From positions 7,812,001 to 7,876,000 of the forward strand of contig OZ176051.1 of the NCBI GenBank assembly GCA_964247055.1: a stretch of DNA of 64,000 bases, given 5' to 3'. The notes under the pieces were generated by a model. It saw only the letters and a program-made list of their open reading frames with translations, made no database searches and had not been told where the DNA came from. This stretch comes from Paragordius varius. Taxonomy: Eukaryota; Nematomorpha. How positions within the stretch are numbered: the first letter of the stretch is position 1; every line of letters begins with the position of its first letter. Shown here piece after piece: positions 11,946 through 24,228 of this stretch. The position numbers were made by a program, and so were the translations under genes.

Positions 11946-13618
11946 TTATATGCTAAATTGACACCAAAAAATATTTTTTAAAAAATATATACTTTTTACC
12001 ATTAAATTTAAAAATCTTTTTTAGTGCTATTTTTGGGCTAATGGAAACGGTAAAAGACGCTGTTAGATATTATAAAAAGCCCTATTCTATATAATTTCAT
12101 AATACTACATTTCTGTCGCTTTAGAATTTTAATTAAAAGGTTCGTGCTTTAAATTTTAGTGAATATTTAAGATAAAACATAATTTTTACATAAATTTGAA
12201 GATGAACGAATATTTTAATTTTCCAGAGGTGATCAAAATGTTCAGCATAATCAAACTTAGAATAAGTGTTTTACAAATAAAAGCGTTATGTTTCAATCTT
12301 GCCTAATAGTATAAAGTACGCTTCGACAACATTTCGCTAAAAATCAAATTTTGTGCGTGTGCTTATTTTTTAAAATATTTTTTTGATATCTATAGCATAA
12401 ATTTAGTTTATCGCGATATCCAGGCATTTTGCGTTCATTTTAAAAAAGCGACAAAATTTGGTACTTTCGCACATCTAAATATTAAAAGGTATTTATTCTT
12501 TTTATAGGTATTTTATCATATATTTAAACGATATTTTTTGGAGTGAAGCATTAGCTTTCACTAATAGAATTTTATTTAATTAATGTGCTCTTGCCATTTT
12601 CTGATATGGAGCTACAAAATCGTTAATAACTTTATATCTGTCATAGGGGACAAAGCCAAAGAGACCACAACTGATACATCTTCCTATCAGTATATATTCA
12701 TCCGGTGATTTTTACCCTCGATTTTGGATGCAGTGTTATCTAATGCATATATGTAAAATCGGATAAATTATTAACTTTATTTCTAAAATAAGGAATATCA
12801 ATTTTTTAAAGGTTTTTATTTATATTTCCCTGCATGTGAAATGCAAATTTTTGCAATGATTTCAATTTGTTCCATATTCTTAGTACTAAATTATTTTAAA
12901 AAGGCTCGGGTCCCTATAGGCTCCAATTTTCCGGGCTAAAATAAATATTTGCCAAATGTTAAATTAATTTATAGCAATGTTGTAGAGTACTCATAATTTC
13001 GAAGATTTACGAAATGATAAAAGCTATAAGATTTGAAAAGCACTTTTTGATCTAATACAATGATTTTATTTATATTTTATTAAATTTTCGATTAAAATAT
13101 TTTGCCTTCAATTTGTGCTAAAAAAATTCAGTCAAAATTAAGATAATCCCTAAGAAAGTTCTAAAAACTACCCCATTTTGAAGATCGTAAAATTTGGCAC
13201 CTACCGAACCGACATCTAAAATTAATATTTTTTAAAATTATTTTGCTCTTTCTGTGTAGTTTATGATATATAGTGTATAAATCAAATAAACCATGGTAAA
13301 AGCTGCTTATATAAAGATAAAAAAATTAAAAAAAAATGATTTAAAAAAGGGCGGCGAAAAAGTTGGTGATTATCATATTTTTACAACAAAAATATTTTAG
13401 TATTATGCGCCTAAAAGGCTAAAGAACGCATATTTTCAAATTTGGTCCAATGCTAAAAATAAGATTAAATTTTAAATGGCCGTGGATTACCCAAAGGTTA
13501 TAAGGTGTAAATTGCAATTTAAACATATCATTTCTAAAAATTTATAACCAAATAAATTACTAAACCTCAATAATGGCAAATTATTTTAAAACAGCTGCAT
13601 GTCTATACGTGTTGATTG
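11946..13618. other. Intergenic DNA upstream of the LysM gene
   Basis: AT-rich, no coding frame seen. 12030-12220 (GGAAACGGTAAAAGACGC, then TTTCTGTCGCTTTAGAATT, ending GAAGATGAACGAATATT) resembles 40790-40975 and the piece near 965-1080, so it is a repeat copy. The promoter of the LysM gene should lie at the right edge, but no defined element was picked out. Confidence 0.4.
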
Positions 13619-14415
13619 ATGACCCATATGGGACGGGATTTCGACTTTTTTATGCCTGAAAATGCTGAGAAATCTTTTTTAAACGATTCCACAATATTTT
13701 ATCCACTACGTTCAAGAAGTAAAAACAAAGAAGAAGACTTATTTTTGCCACTCAAATCTCACACAAGAACTAATTTTTTAGAAACCGAAGTTCAAGAAGA
13801 TGATACGCTGCAATCATTAGCCTTAAAATATAACTGCAATGTATAATATATTTTTAATTGTAGATTAGTGAATTAAAGAGATTGAATAATATACTTAATG
13901 ACAATGAAGTGTTTTCTAAAGGAAAATTTAAGATTCCGTTTAATTTTCAAAACATAGATTTGTTGGAAAAAGAAAAAATAGAAAAATTAAATAAATTGCA
14001 AAATGAAAGAGAATCGTTTAAAAAAATAATCATTTCAGATGTAGAAAAACCCCCTGATAATTTTGAATCCATAGATCTACATTCAAAATACGTAATCAAT
14101 AAAGCGATTCAATCATTAAATAATTCCAAAACTATAGAAATTTTAGAGCCAAATGCCCCCGCCCAACAAGATATCTCTTTGATAAACGATGAATCACAAA
14201 ACCTTTTACCTAAATCTGATAGTCAGGAAATTGATATCAAATCAAATTTTTACAACATAAATGTCAAGAAAAAGACACCTCGTGAAGATTGTTTTCAACC
14301 TTCGGAATGTGGAATGAAACTTTGGATTGCTGTTTTGCTTATGGTGGCTATATGCATAGCATTGCCTTTATTAATAATCTTTTATTTTATTGAGGAAAAA
14401 TCATTTCCTCATTAA
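13619..14415 (+). CDS. LysM-domain single-pass membrane protein (LYSMD3/4-like), 257 aa
   Basis: Two exons, 13619-13840 and 13864-14415, with a 23-nt GT-AG intron cutting through the LysM domain; phase is kept. The LysM motif spans about residues 55-103: TEVQEDDTLQSLALKYNCN continuing into ISELKRLNNILNDNEVF and KFKIPF, the pattern of animal LYSMD3/4 proteins. A long polar, probably disordered stretch follows, then one hydrophobic helix at about 227-250 (LWIAVLLMVAICIALPLLII) and a very short tail. Family members are intracellular/Golgi or surface membrane proteins with a glycan-binding-type fold and poorly defined role. Start: first ATG of the frame at 13619; the in-frame ATG at 13628 is possible. 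Appears intact. Confidence 0.85.
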
Positions 14416-15904
14416 AAAATTTTTATAGTAATATATGCGACAAATGGTTTACAAATAATTATGTACATTATAAAGATAATTCATAAATTATATTGAAATT
14501 TATTAGATTTTTATGGCGATGAGCTAAATTTATAAGCACTTAGATGGTTTAAATTACATTAATTAGCAAATATACGAGGACTGAACTTCTGATAAAATTT
14601 CCTATTATTCTACACATCTTATATTGAGTTACCGATAAATTTTCATCTAAAAAAAGGATAGAACAAATACAAATAAACAAAATTATAATTTTTCTACAAA
14701 TATCAAGGGATAACTGATTCGTCTATTATTGCCAATGATTGTTTTTTTGGATTTAGTGATAGTTTTTAATTTTGCTGCTCAACTACTTTATGGGCTATTT
14801 TCTGCTATCCAATTTTAATTATTTTTCCCATGAATCGACTGATAAAATAAATATTACGCCGCATTGGGATATCTAGAATGCGGATTTATCTAGTCAAAAA
14901 AGGAACATTGCAATATTACATTTAGCTAAATAAATATTTGTACAATAGATGTAATTTTTCAAACGTCTTATAATTTGCATAATATCAAATAACGTCATAC
15001 TTAGTAACTAATCGTTTATAAAAAATTATTTAATATAAATTGGTATTAGGCAACAAATGTATATTATTATCGGATAAAAAAATTGATTGAACATTAACAT
15101 TAGTAATCTTATAAATTTTATTGGCAAATTTTTTTCACTCAATTTAAAATGGATTTTTTTAAACCGCTTTAGACACGGTTACATCTCTTAAATACAAATG
15201 TTTGAATAGCGATCCGTAAATTCGTTGTCCCAATCATCAGATATAATCATTTTAAACGGACCAAAAGCTAAAACAAAATTTGATGATTGTTATATTAAAA
15301 CTCATTACTTTTTGGGGTAGTTTTATAAGAAATTTAAATATCTTAAAAGAATATTAAAATATGCTTTCTTTAGCCTTATAAGAGCTTTTTTAAAAAAATG
15401 TAAAATTGTAAAATCCTCATCTCAAACTTTTTCACCGCCATTTTTTTCTATAATTTTTTTTAATCGCTATTGCAACAGGCATATAACTATACATTAAGGT
15501 TAGAAAATGTAAATAATTAACTTTAAAAAGCTTGTCTACACTTTACCAAAATTGATATATTTTATTTTTAATATTAGCTGTTTTGATCGTGTTTTAGAGT
15601 GGTCCCAATTTTAGACTCTAAAAGTCACAAAAGTTTAACAAATATTAGTTTTATATCCATGTGAACAATGTTTAAATTTGATTTTAATAAAAATAACTTT
15701 CAAAACTGTATACCCTTTTCATATTTTTGTCCTAGTTTTTTGGGGTAGTTTACTATACCGGAGCTCAATTTTGTAAATAAATATCTTTTAATCATATTTA
15801 AAAATTCATTATCAAAACCATATAATATTGACTCTTTATTAATTTCCACAAATTAATTCCATAAATATTTTGTGTCGGAACATATTGGTATCATACAATT
15901 AGTG

Positions 15905-16149
15905 TAGGGGTGGTACACGCGGCAATCCAAAATATTACTGCATCTCGCGAAAAACCTTAAATACAAAATTTTGCGAAAACCTAGTAAAATTATTTTTTTA
16001 AACCAATATTCTGAATTAATATTCCCGAATTTGTCAATGAACTAGCAAAAAATGTTAAAATAATAGTTTTTTTAAATAATTAAATATTTGTTAAGGCCCA
16101 TATATTTTGCGAATGCGGCCCGCGAAGCCATTTGTGTTGGACACCCCTG
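15905..16149. mobile_element. hAT-like MITE, ~245 bp
   Basis: The left end reads TAGGGGTGGTACACGCGGC; the right end, reverse-complemented, reads CAGGGGTGTCCAACACAAAT then GGCTTCGCGGGCCGCATTC. GC-rich CAGGGGTGTCC-type ends in AT-rich DNA are characteristic of hAT elements. No matching 8-bp flanks were found, so the copy is old or the limits are slightly off. Confidence 0.5.
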
Positions 16150-16678
16150 CATTTGTATAATATCTAAAAAATATTATAGCGGATGCAAAATATCTAAAGT
16201 TAACTAATAGCAACATTTTCGGCCATCCTATAAAATAATAAGTGAACTATATAACACCTTTAGAGACAGACTCTGATTGGGTTAAAAAAACGTTTTCAAC
16301 CATAAAAAAATCGTAGCGGGAGACAAAGCGGTTATTTATGAGAAAAATTTGTTGTCGTTTGAAACAATTTAGTTTTGAATCCATGGTCTATCAAATGTGA
16401 CTCATTTTATATTAATCGGTGTTATTTAAATATTTGGGCATATTTAGACCGTATTTCTATTTAGTTGATTCCCTAGTCAAAATTGAAATTGCGTTTATTT
16501 TATTCACTTAATGACAATTTTTTATTAGTTTGTAAAGTGTAAGAATAAAATTAATATTCTAAATCATCATAGAACTCAGAAGTGACAATAAAAACGGCCA
16601 TTAAGGGTATAAAATGATAAACAAAAAGTATTGATTCTTCAAGAGCTTGGACACAGGACAATGTAATTTGATTGCTTA

Positions 16679-16990
16679 ATATACCATTTACACTTCATAT
16701 TCTTTAGAACAATTTAAAATCACCCTCAAACAATAATTCACCCAAAAAAAATATGTGAATATTAAAAATTTCCTATATTTTTTTTTTAAAAGAATTAAAT
16801 TTAGTTCAAAATTAAAATAAAACTGAAAAAAATATCAAACTATGCCTTAAGTTAAATTTCATATTAATGATGAGATATATTCCGAAAATTCATAATCTTT
16901 TTAGGGTAAATTTGAATTGTTAAGGATGAATAATTGATAGAGGGTGATTTTGAAGGTTCAAGGGTGAATTAGAATTATAAATGGTATATT
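16679..16990. repeat. Miniature inverted-repeat element, family M1, copy 1
   Basis: Starts ATATACCATTTACA and ends TATAAATGGTATAT; just inside each end are CACCCTCAAACAAT and its reverse type AGGGTGAATT. Two further good copies lie at 17793 and 18858, and weaker relatives elsewhere. TA-rich flanks suggest TA target use. No coding capacity. Confidence 0.6.
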
Positions 16991-17382
16991 TATTAATACT
17001 TTCTTAGTCATCAACAATACTTATTCCAAAATACAAATATTGATATTCTATTTTACTAAATAATTTATACCCCGCAAATAAATCTTAAACAATATTTTTA
17101 AATCAGTTCTTAAAAAGGTATGTATCAATACCTAACATTTTTTGATATTTTGAGGTACCAATAAGGCACAAGCTTTAACTATAAATAATATGCATTTGTG
17201 TCCTTTTATTTCTAACATAATTTAAATCTTTTATCCAAAACTTTCTTCTACATATAACATAGAACTCAATCTCAATGAAAATTCTCATGAAATTATTCAC
17301 CAAAATTTTTTTAAAAGTAATTTTTATACCCCAAAAAGTACCCTTTTCTCCAAATAAATATACATGTAATGGAATGTTGTTT

Positions 17383-17386
<4 letters not shown>

Positions 17387-17415
<29 letters not shown>
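17387..17415. repeat. TA microsatellite
   Basis: Perfect run of about 14 AT units just downstream of the end of the minus-strand gene. Similar runs stand at 34833-34857, 53227-53250, 58208-58239 and 58882-58911. Confidence 0.9.
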
Positions 17416-17419
<4 letters not shown>

Positions 17420-17481
17420 AAATAATTTAGCTATTGCATTTATTTTATCACGGTGATATAACATGATATGTCCTAACATTT

Positions 17482-20400
17482 TTACGAGTATATAGTTATG
17501 CTGTCATCGGGTACGACCCATATACTACCATTTTCCGTTATATCGTCGTCATCATCATCATCGTCACCATTATCAATTCCGTCATCATTCAAGGGCGAGG
17601 GATCTGAATTAGTCAGGGCTTCAGATTCACTTTTGGAAGCGACAACTTTTTGTAGGACATCTTGGATTTCATCGGTGGCTCCGCGTTTAGTTAAAGCATG
17701 TTTTTTTCGAGTCACATCGTTTTGTTCTATTAATAAGGAAGATTGTTGTGCATTTGTTTTTATTTAAGAATGTAAAAACGGCAATATTTATATATACCAT
17801 TTACAATTCAAATTCACCCTTAAACAATTCAAATTCACCCTTAAATCACCCCTAACTAAAATAGATGTTTTTTAAGATTGTAAAAACCAATATTTTTTTA
17901 TATTTTTAAAAATAAAAATTTTGTTTTTCTTAAAAAATAATACTGAAAAAATAATAAACTATGCCATAAAGATATATTTCATACTAATAATAAGCTATAT
18001 TAGCTCGAAACACATTATTTTTAGGGTGAATTTGAACTGTAAATAATATATATAAGAGCATCAATTTGTAATTAATTAAACGAGCGTTAACTTTTATATT
18101 GATGACGGCAAGTCAAAATTTACCGTTAAATCTAGATTTCTTGTCAATGTATATATAAAATTAAGATAAATTTAAATCCTAATTCTATGATGATTTTGTA
18201 AATATTCACATACTAAGCCAGCAAATCCAATTTAAAAACACAATTTAGCTTTCTGCGAAACCTATATTTTTAGTTTCATGTTTTTTGTGCCAATCCATGG
18301 TGAATCGGATCCAATTATATGTATTTTAGAATAAAAAATAAATTTTTGTAAAAAATTTAAAAACATCGAAAATTAGTTAACGAATCATCTTCCGCATAGC
18401 GTTTTATGGATGAATACAATATATATTCATGTGTTAAAACTATATTAAAAAGTGGAACCGAGGTTGTGGCAGGAAAGGCTTGTTTTTAACAATTCCTAAA
18501 ATACCGGGATATTTTTAAGGTTGATAACAGAACATGTTGGTTTATATGAACCAGTTACCAAATCTTAAACCAATCAATTTATATATCAGTTTAAACCTTG
18601 CTACAACTAATTACGGATCAATTATTCAAAAATTATATTAATGTCTCTCACGAATATTCAGAAGGCAGGATGGTATAAGAGAGCGCCGGACTCTTACACT
18701 GCGTGCCTGGGTTCGAACACCGAAACTATGTAATTTTTTCTTCATCACTGTCAGCCCTGGGCAGGTGAGTGTTAAAGCTTTTACAGGTCCGGATATAATT
18801 TAAGTCCTTACCCTTTAATAAAAAAGGAAAAAAGAGACTTTAAATCTTATACGAATTTATACCATTTACAATTCTAATTCACCCTTAAACAACTCAAATT
18901 CACCCTCGAACAATTTAGTCGAACAATTTAAATTCACCCTCGAGATTAAAAACTACCTATATTATAATATTTTTGATAAATAAAAATTAAAATAAACTAT
19001 GCCATAAAGATATATTTTATATATTAATAATGAGTTATATTAGTTCGAAAATACATTATTTATTTTTAGGGTGAATTTGAATTGTTCAAAATTGTTCGAG
19101 GAATTGTCCAAGGGTGAATTAAACTGTAAATGGTATATATAAAACTCAGAAAGGGTTAATATATAAGGTTCATAGTTAACAGCACCCTTTTAATATATAT
19201 AAAAGATATTTCCTAGGATATCTATATAAATAAAAAATGATAAATATACTGCTTTTTATCAATTTAGCTTTTATCAGGGCATTTTTAAAGCGTTGCAAAG
19301 CTGTTGGTGGTAGCTTTGATTTTTTATTTTTAGGTTTTTTTGTGGATTTGGCAGTTGTTTTTTGTTTAGTTCCCTTTTTATTTTGTCGTTTTTGTGATTT
19401 TTTCTTAGCTTTTCGTTTGTTTCTAACCACGATATTTCGATCCATCCTTTGGTTGGCGTATCCCATATCATCAATGTCTAAATCGCCTATATCATCTGCT
19501 TCAAAATCTCTCGAATCCCTGAGTTCTGATGCCAAAGGCATATTATGATATTCATCGTCATAGCCAAAATCAGACTCTTCAAGTCCTCCTGCCAAAGGTT
19601 GATCCAAACTATTTGTGTTTCTGTCGTCGGATGATGACAATCTTTTATTTCTGTTTAACAAAAAGTGTTTGAGTTGACTTTGTCTCAGTGCAAGCGAACG
19701 TTTTTTCATTCGAATCAATTTTTCACTGGGTTTCTACATAATATTCAAATATGTTTATTACCGTTGATGAGTTTGCCCACACAACTGCTAATATTACGTG
19801 CAATTATAATAATCAGTTAAAAAATTTTTAAACATATGTTATCGATGAAAATTATTATAAGTACTATTATAAAAAAAAATTGTGAAGGTAAAAAAACTGT
19901 ATATTATATATTTAGACATTTTCTCAAACATTGTACTATATTTAAACCTAACAAAACCATTTTAAACGGTTAACTTCGTTTTCTTGTACTTTAAACTATA
20001 TTTTACATCTAGAGTAGTGATCAATGGTTATAATCATCAGTGAATGAATGCATACAAATGCGGTCAGACCGGTTATTACTTTTTGACGGGTCAAAAAGCT
20101 GACCCCACTTATCGTTAATATTTATATATGACATTCAAATTGTTAGTAATCTTTTATGTTATGTACTATGCTGTGGATTGGATAGTTTACTACAGATCTT
20201 TTAACCATTTCTTTTTTAGCTTGATTTAACACGGCTTGTTCTTGTTCCAGTTTCTTTTGAACGACAATATCATTGGTTAAATCATTTGCTAGAAAGGATT
20301 GATTTGCGACATTGCTGCTCAACTCATCATTCTCATCGTCTTCGTCATCATCTTCGTCATTGTCGTTATCATCGTTATCGTCTGCTTCATTAATATCTGA

Positions 20401-23400
20401 CGATATTATACTTTTTATTTGGTTTGCAAGGGCTATAAAAGTGAAAACAAAATTATAAAAAGCAAAAATGCGGACTCTTGTTTTTTCCATTTTTAACAAA
20501 TATTTATACCCATTTAACGAAAGAAAATAAATTTTTGATAAAAAAGGATACATGACTGTAAATACTAATGTTTTTTCAAGAATATCTGTTTTAGCCTTTG
20601 GTATAGAACAGAGGTACTCAAACAGCGGCACACGCGCCTCATGCGGTTCTTAAACTACATTTTATGGCCATAAATGTTAAATTTTTTTGATAAATTTATT
20701 TTGAGTATAAATATCTGCAAAGGTGTCAAACAACTATGTTTTATCGGCATTATATGGTGCACGGACTTTGAGATAGGATAAATATTTTTTACGGCCTGTA
20801 AATTTTTATGGTGAGTACCACTGGTATAGGCGAAACAAAAAATAATTAGTGTCTACACAAGGTTTTTAAAACTTTGAAATTGCAAAACATGACTTTAAAA
20901 CGCTGCGTGTACACCTTAAGCAGTCCTCGTTTTTAGTTTTTCAGCATAAATAAATTTTTAAAATTAATATTTACATTTAATTGATATAATTTTTAATAAT
21001 GATTATTGTATATACCAATTTGATCTGCCAGTATTTTGGTTTTATTAAATGTGTTTTCTGATAATAATGCGTTACTCTGTTGAGATAGTTTAACATTAGT
21101 GGCTTTTGTAGATTTTAACAAACCATTTATCATATCATTAACCGTGTCATCGTTTATATTTGATTTGGTTTTAATGGTATTATTATTAATATTATTTTTT
21201 AAAGTATTTTTCGTCTCATTTAGATTTATAGTTGGCGGTTGTCTTAAATTAACGCTAACAGGTTTGTAGGTTGGTTTAATAGTCGATGTCGTATTTTTTA
21301 GCATGTCAAACTGGGTACTATTCATACCATTTTTATGGGACAAGGATGATTCATTCTTGTCTTGAGTCGATTTAATGGAGAGTTTGTTGGAGAGTGGAAA
21401 ATTTATAACTAGACCAGCATTATCATTTTTATTTGAATCTGATCCATAAGGTAAAAGAGAATTTATTGAATTAGCACCTATAAATTATTAGGCTTTTATT
21501 AAAAATATATTAGGTATGGCTAAAATTTTTTCAACACAAATTAAAACTTTAATCTAAAGTTTTATTTATATTTTGAGGAGCATTATATCACATTTGTAAA
21601 TATACCATTACTTTTTTCCCGCAAATATTTGTTTTAATCAATTGTATTATATCTATTTAACACTTGAATACAACAGATTCCTTTTAGTCCTTCGATTAAA
21701 ATCGGGGTAATTAAATACCCCAGGCCTGTTTAAAATTAAATTCTGTAAAAAATATGGAAGGAATCGAAACCTTGGCAAAAAATTGCACTTATATAACATT
21801 AACAAACGGAAATATATAAAAAAATTTATTCAAAAATACTAACCTAAAACCGAAAGGTAAAAATTTAGTCAACGTGACATGTGTGCAATGGTAAAATTAA
21901 AAAATAATACAAAATAAACCCTTTTTCTATTTCTATCAATGCTTAATGTAATTTAAATAAAAAATAAGCTTTACATTTACCCTTAAAATTAAATGAAAAC
22001 GATATTTTGCAAAAATCTTGCTAAATAAAAATGGCGTCGAAGTAGTTTGACATGGAACTTTTTTTTCAAAACAAAACTTTATATAGATATTTTGGGATGT
22101 TTATATAATTTTGATTAGGATAGAAGCATAAATTTAAATTGGGACCGTTTCCTTCGGTAGTTTTTTGAAAATTCTAACTCAAAGTTAGTCTGGGGTATTT
22201 AGATACCCCAATTCGAATCGAAATGTTAAACTTCAAAGAAGTTAAATCCAGTGATAATTAGTTCATTAACAAAAATAAACAAATCATTATTTTAAAACTT
22301 TCCTTCAAGGTTATATTTAAGTTTGGGAAAAAAATTATTGAAGCTTTTATCAAAATTAAGCATTTCGTAATTGACTGAGTAAATCAAAATTTCTAAAAAA
22401 AATAATTTTAAGAAAAATTCTCATCATTACACTTTTATACGTAAAACAAATTAAAACTAATCATTTATTTATATTAATTTGTGGAGGGGGGAAAGGGGGG
22501 AGGTCTAAAACTTTTTTGTTCAAAACTTAAAAAAGGACCTTTCGTGAAATATAAATGAAGGATTTAATTATATTAAACATAAGAAATACAGTACCCATTT
22601 CATTTTGCCAATTCACATTATTATTGGCCAATTGGCAATACAGTGGCGTATAATATAAAACAGAATTTGTCCATAATGAATAAATAAATTTACTTTTGTA
22701 AGCTGGAAAAATGTTTTATTTCTTCCTAGTTGTTTTTTTATCCATACACTATTAAATTTCCCATTGGCCAAAAATAATATGAAGTAGCCAACAATAAAAT
22801 GAGCACTGTATTTTATAGTATTTTAAATTATATAATTAACTCTTCTGTGCAATATATCCCAAAGTTTTTTTAATGAATAAAATTTAAGAAGTTTTGATGT
22901 CAAATGATGTTAATAGAATATTCGAGTCTGTAAAATAAAATGTTATGAAAAACTACTAAGTAGGGGATTGTTACCTCTTCCAAATGGGTTTAAAAGGGTA
23001 TTTGAATCATCCAAATTATCGTCCATATCATTATAATTATAATCATCATCGTAATTGTCTGTGATTGCTTCCTCGTTTAGGGGATCGATATTTTCTAGAT
23101 TCGAATTATCAGTATAATAATTGGATAGATCTAACATATTGCTTGGTTGCCATGGTAATTCCTTTTGCTTTTCTGGTGGTGTATAAAATATCGAAAAAAT
23201 TTAAAATTTACAACCAAATTTAAACATTAAAATTTTATTATTGCGAAAAACTCTAAATAAGGGTATTTTATCTATTTACTTTAATTAATGAATTTGAATC
23301 GCACACAAAATAAAAATTTACCTTTGCATTGGCACATCTTTCCCTTAGACTTCCTATTAGATTTTATCGAATTTTTTTCGCCGCCATTATAATAATCCTC

Positions 23401-24062
23401 GTTTGATTTGAGTAACAATTGTAGTTTATCGCTTAAGGCCTTTTTTGAATTGGCTTTATTGGTGTCTTTTTTAGCCGATAACTTTTTGATATTGCTTAAA
23501 GGGGAATTAGGCAGGTCTTTAAAAATTAAATCATTATTATTCATAAAATTGGCTTTTAAATGTGTTGATAATGGTCTTTTTAATTTCTTATAATTTAGAT
23601 CGTCAACATTTATGCTGTTATTATTCATAAAAGTCATATTGCTGTTGGTAAATGAAGCTTGTCGTTTTTTTCGGGTAATTATCGGGAGAGATGAGTTTAA
23701 AGTGGTCGAATATAACTGTTCAGTGTCAGCTAAATTCAATTTAGCTAACTCATGAGTTAATTTAATTTTGTTCGGTTTCCGATAGAGTGTTTTTTCCCTT
23801 ACAACCATTAAAAAAATGGGGTGGATTTGTAATATTTTACGGTATTTTGTTTTGTGGAAACTTCTATTTATTGGTAAAGGTAATGGGATTCGTAGTTTGA
23901 ACGTCCGATTTGGATAATTATGCGCTAAAAATGCGCTATGAGGTTTAAATCGAACCGTATTATAATAGGGTTCATTAAATAATTCATGTTTTAGTTTTCT
24001 TTGCAATTTACGGTAGTAGGCTATAGAGTGTGTTTGCTCTCTTGTAATATTTGTTTCGTCAT
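17482..24062 (-). CDS. Unrecognised six-exon gene, ~790 aa, basic/acidic low-complexity protein
   Basis: Exons (minus): 24062-23322, 23172-22975, 21477-21016, 20432-20194 (or 20167), 19733-19250, 17726-17482. Each GT-AG junction joins in phase, which is why I read it as one gene rather than several; if exon 4 instead runs on to its own stop at 20143, the last two exons would be a separate gene. Exon 1 is basic, with RKKRQ and two FMNNN repeats; exon 2 is acidic (DNYDDDYNYND); exon 3 is N/T/K-rich; exon 4 has a long D/E run; exon 5 a lysine block (KRKAKKKSQKRQ); exon 6 has LTKRG and a run of eight D. Exon 1 begins at an acceptor, so an upstream start exon is missing; a signal-like frame (MKYIIKLISF) starts at 24407 but lacks a GT donor. 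No domain recognised. Dibasic sites could mean a processed secreted precursor, but a disordered nuclear or matrix protein is equally possible. Confidence 0.6.
17793..18052. repeat. Family M1 MITE, copy 2 (in the last intron of the 17.5-24 kb gene)
   Basis: Left TATATACCATTTACAATTC with two CACCCTTAAACAATT-type motifs, right AGGGTGAATTTGAACTGTAA ending ATATATA. About 260 bp, same interior (ACTATGCCATAAAGATATA) as copies 1 and 3. Confidence 0.65.
18655..18835 (+). mobile_element. tRNA-derived SINE
   Basis: A tRNA-like head with an A-box-like GGATGGTATAAGAGAGCG and a good B box GGGTTCGAAC about 45 bases on, followed by a GC-richer body (CAGCCCTGGGCAGGTGAG) and an A-rich end after TTTAATAAAAAAGG. 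The cloverleaf is not complete, so it is not a functional tRNA gene. Much more GC-rich than its surroundings. Sits in the last intron of the orphan gene. Confidence 0.5.
18858..19138. repeat. Family M1 MITE, copy 3
   Basis: Left TATACCATTTACAATTC with CACCCTTAAACAACT and CACCCTCGAACAATT; right AGGGTGAATTTGAATTG, AGGGTGAATTAAACTG and TAAATGGTATATAT. Ends are strongly complementary. Third copy within 2.5 kb. Confidence 0.65.
20609..20823. mobile_element. hAT-like MITE derived from the 43.7-kb hAT family
   Basis: Left end CAGAGGTACTCAAACAGCGG; right end reverse-complemented CAGTGGTACTCACCATAAAA, almost identical to the left end of the full hAT at 43733 (CAGTGGTACTCACCAAAAAA). Flanks GTATAGAA and GTATAGGC agree at 6 of 8 bases, as expected for an old hAT 8-bp duplication. 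215 bp, no coding, inside intron 3 of the orphan gene. Confidence 0.65.
21661..22225 (+). mobile_element. TTAA-flanked MITE, complete copy C
   Basis: 565 bp flanked by TTAA on both sides (21657-21660, 22226-22229). Starts CACTTGAATACAACA, ends TCGAATCGAAATG; palindromes GGGGTAATTAAATACCCC and GGGGTATTTAGATACCCC lie near the two ends. Interior landmark AAAATGGCGTCGAAGTAGTT as in other copies. Lies in intron 2 of the orphan gene and accounts for over a third of it. Confidence 0.75.
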
Positions 24063-24070
24063 CTATAATA

Positions 24071-24228
24071 CGACAGTAAAAATTGAAATCATACCCAAAA
24101 AATGTAAAAAAAATAAAAATGTTATTTTCAAAAGACCGCTACTATATTTTTTAACATTGATTTTTTCCACATAAACTGTTTAATTACAATTTAAAAAGAT
24201 CTATATTAACAATTTACATCTCTATTCC
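24071..24228. repeat. Family M2 MITE, partial copy
   Basis: Begins CGACAGTAAAAATTGAAATC, continues with an AAAGACCGCTACTATATTTT block matching the left half of the 53.1 and 60.1 kb copies, and fades near 24228 without a right end. Directly upstream of the first detected exon of the orphan gene, so it may separate that exon from the true start exon. Confidence 0.45.

Larger units (their letters stand above)
14416..17481. other. 3-kb intergenic stretch between LysM gene and the 17.5-24 kb gene
   Basis: No exon seen. Contains a small hAT-like element (15905-16149), an M1 MITE (16679-16990) and a TA microsatellite at about 17387-17415. The genes on both sides end here (convergent), so it needs no promoter. 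Confidence 0.4.

Noticed and set aside
17498-17767. Plus-strand serine-rich frame
   Set aside because: Antisense shadow of the acidic last exon of the orphan gene; the serine runs are the complement of the aspartate codons.
18655-18735. Functional tRNA gene
   Set aside because: The B box is good but the A box is poor and the arms do not close into a cloverleaf; the sequence continues into a SINE-like body and A-rich tail.
19237-19548. Plus-strand hydrophobic phenylalanine-rich frame
   Set aside because: Complement of lysine codons in exon 5 of the orphan gene.
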